Shown here: positions 62,318-64,000 of the stretch, piece by piece
Layout of the letters: the number at the start of each line of letters is the position of its first letter
Numbering within the stretch: the stretch's first letter is position 1
DNA from: Treponema sp.
Lineage (GTDB): Bacteria > Spirochaetota > Spirochaetia > Treponematales > Treponemataceae
NCBI GenBank assembly: GCA_014803985.1
Contig: JAAVAO010000054.1
Span: 1 to 64,000, forward strand
Length of the DNA stretch: 64,000 bases
Direction: 5' to 3'
The notes under the pieces: model-generated
Database searches by the model: none
Seen by the model: only the letters and a program-made list of their open reading frames with translations
What the model was told of the DNA's origin: nothing
Program-made: the position numbers and the translations under genes

Positions 62318-63040
62318 ATGAAAAAGTATATTGCAGGTGGATTGATTGTTTTTATGGCTATGATTGCCTCGTTCGCAGGGGATTCAGCTGTTTTTGTTGA
62401 TGGCGGATTCTCTCCCGATGGAAAATATTATGCATTTGGACAATACGGAAAGACAGACAAGAAATTTCAAGGTTGGGCTGAAATTTATACGGTCGATGTT
62501 GAAAAAAATGTTTACACGTCCGATGGAGTTTTTATAACAAAACCGTCTTCATCAACATACAATAAGTCGGGAAAAGAGGTGTATGAAGCGCTTGCTGCAA
62601 GAAGCAGGGCAATAACAGGGAAATATTCGTTTGCTCCCGCAAAACCTGATTGCATTTTATATATTCGGGAAGATGAGAATAAATCTGGAACTGATGCCAT
62701 CTCATTTAAGGATTTTTCAGGTTCTGTTTCAGACGAGCAAGCGCATTATTCAGTAAAATTGATTTCCGATGTTTCTGGAAGTGGAGAAAATATAAAGTCG
62801 TCATTTGTGATTATGCTTGAAAAAGTTGATGAGAATGGCAAGACTATTGCAACGCAAAAAATAGGCTCTCCAAATATCGTGCGTTCAGGAGTGAGTGCAT
62901 ATAAGATAGAAAAAATCGTTTGCGATAATTCAGGAAATAACATTGTATTTATTATAGAAAAAACGGTTGAAGACAAAACGGGCGTGAACATCCGCTATAT
63001 GATTGAAAGTGCAAAACTTTCCGCTGATTTCTTTAATTAA
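62318..63040 (+). CDS. Predicted secreted protein, DUF2259-like
   Basis: Signal peptide; GGFSPDGKYYAFGQYGKTDKKFQGWAEIYTVDVEKN. Confidence 0.7.
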   Translation: MKKYIAGGLIVFMAMIASFAGDSAVFVDGGFSPDGKYYAFGQYGKTDKKFQGWAEIYTVDVEKNVYTSDGVFITKPSSSTYNKSGKEVYEALAARSRAITGKYSFAPAKPDCILYIREDENKSGTDAISFKDFSGSVSDEQAHYSVKLISDVSGSGENIKSSFVIMLEKVDENGKTIATQKIGSPNIVRSGVSAYKIEKIVCDNSGNNIVFIIEKTVEDKTGVNIRYMIESAKLSADFFN

Positions 63041-63554
63041 ACGTACGTTTTGAAAATACCTTTTCGTAAATAGATCGATGCTTTCACTTTGCTTGCACCT
63101 GGCCACACGTTTCTACATTAGTTGTTGTAGATGCTAGGTCAGGTCGCACTTTTTATGAGTTTATCAGCGCAAAAACAAGTATCTCGCCTTTGTAAATTCT
63201 GCAAGGATAAAGCAATTGATGCAGGACAACACACCGTTTTCCTCATTCTATTTGGTAAGGCTTGAGAGGTTACTCGCTGCCTTTGTGAACGCTGCCTGTC
63301 TGCAAACAGATACAGAAATTAAGCAGGAGATTGCTACTTTTTAAAAATTTTTCAAATTTTTTTTATTTTTTTTCAAAAACACTTCCGTTTTTCGCTCAAG
63401 AAATGCGTTAACTATTACAGAGGATAAAAAGACTTCTTTATAGGTAGAATGTCACGTTTTAATGCGGCAAGGATTGTAGGGGTTGCGACGGAAGATACAG
63501 TATTCTTTTACCTTTTATTTCTCGACTTTCGGTCGCAGGCAAAGCCCTGCTTAC

Positions 63555-63595
63555 CCAGTTTTGTGCGCTTTGCATACAAAACTGGCTAGCGAGTT
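63555..63595. repeat. Modular hairpin repeat module
   Basis: CCAGTTTTGT (63555-63564)/ACAAAACTGG (63586-63595); neighbouring GCAATTCC-gta-GGAATTGC hairpin. Confidence 0.75.
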
Positions 63596-63840
63596 GCCAT
63601 CGACTTTCGTCAGTACTTTTGTATGCGAATTTGCAATGCAAGCTCGATAGCAATTCCGTAGGAATTGCGTACAATAGCGGAATCCCGAAAAGCCTGGTTG
63701 TTGTGTAGTAAAACGGAACAACAAGCCGCCCATGTTATAAAAATGTAAAACTCGACATTTGACTTTGTAAAACCCTTTTTATCCTCGCTAGGATGTAGTT
63801 TGCATTTTAGAGTTTTTTGACCCTATCTTTAGGAGGCTTT

Positions 63841-64000
63841 ATGAATTTTATCACATTTTTAAAAGCGCACAGAGCAATCGTTTTTGTGCTTGAATCTGTA
63901 GTTATCAGTGCAATCGTGTTGCTTTCTGTCTGTCAATTTTCATGCAAAGTTGATGAAAACGGTATTTCCGTTTTGAACGGCGATTACACTTCTCCAACAT
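63841..64000 (+). CDS. Partial lipoprotein N-terminus, truncated by window end
   Basis: MNFITFLKAHRAIVFVLESVVISAIVLLSVCQFSCKVDENG; AGGAGG upstream. Confidence 0.65.
   Translation, partial: MNFITFLKAHRAIVFVLESVVISAIVLLSVCQFSCKVDENGISVLNGDYTSPT

Overview
AT-rich bacterial chromosome segment. Gene content suggests a spirochaete, probably a host-associated Treponema: many lipoproteins, a DUF2259-like secreted protein, HydG, and an MMPL/LolA-like pair. This assignment is by recognition only. About 45 CDSs are supported, plus tRNA-Arg(CCT) and tRNA-Ile2(CAT), both on the minus strand. Main content: two type II-like restriction-modification pairs; a MacB-like ABC pair; a GH133 + GH13 pullulanase fusion; paralogous lipoproteins; acyl-CoA ligase + CrtI-like oxidoreductase; hydG; an aromatic amino acid ammonia-lyase; htpG; pyrG; vsr; hicAB with a brnT-like remnant between 43-bp direct repeats; an aryl-polyene-like gene set (PlsC, ketosynthase-like CLF, methyltransferase) next to an MMPL/LolA-like/outer-membrane triad; a riboflavin operon (ribE-ribBA-ribH) behind what looks like half an FMN riboswitch; a CarB-DapF fusion; asnB; MATE; aspS; and a frameshifted lipoprotein gene. 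Intergenic regions carry a family of modular hairpin repeats whose stems covary between copies and which show filled/empty-site and inverted-orientation evidence of movement. The most unusual items are the CarB-DapF fusion with the first catalytic Cys replaced by Ala, the half RFN element, the modular covarying repeats, the fused debranching enzyme, and a G9 tract inside a coding sequence. All family assignments come from reading motifs; no database search was run.
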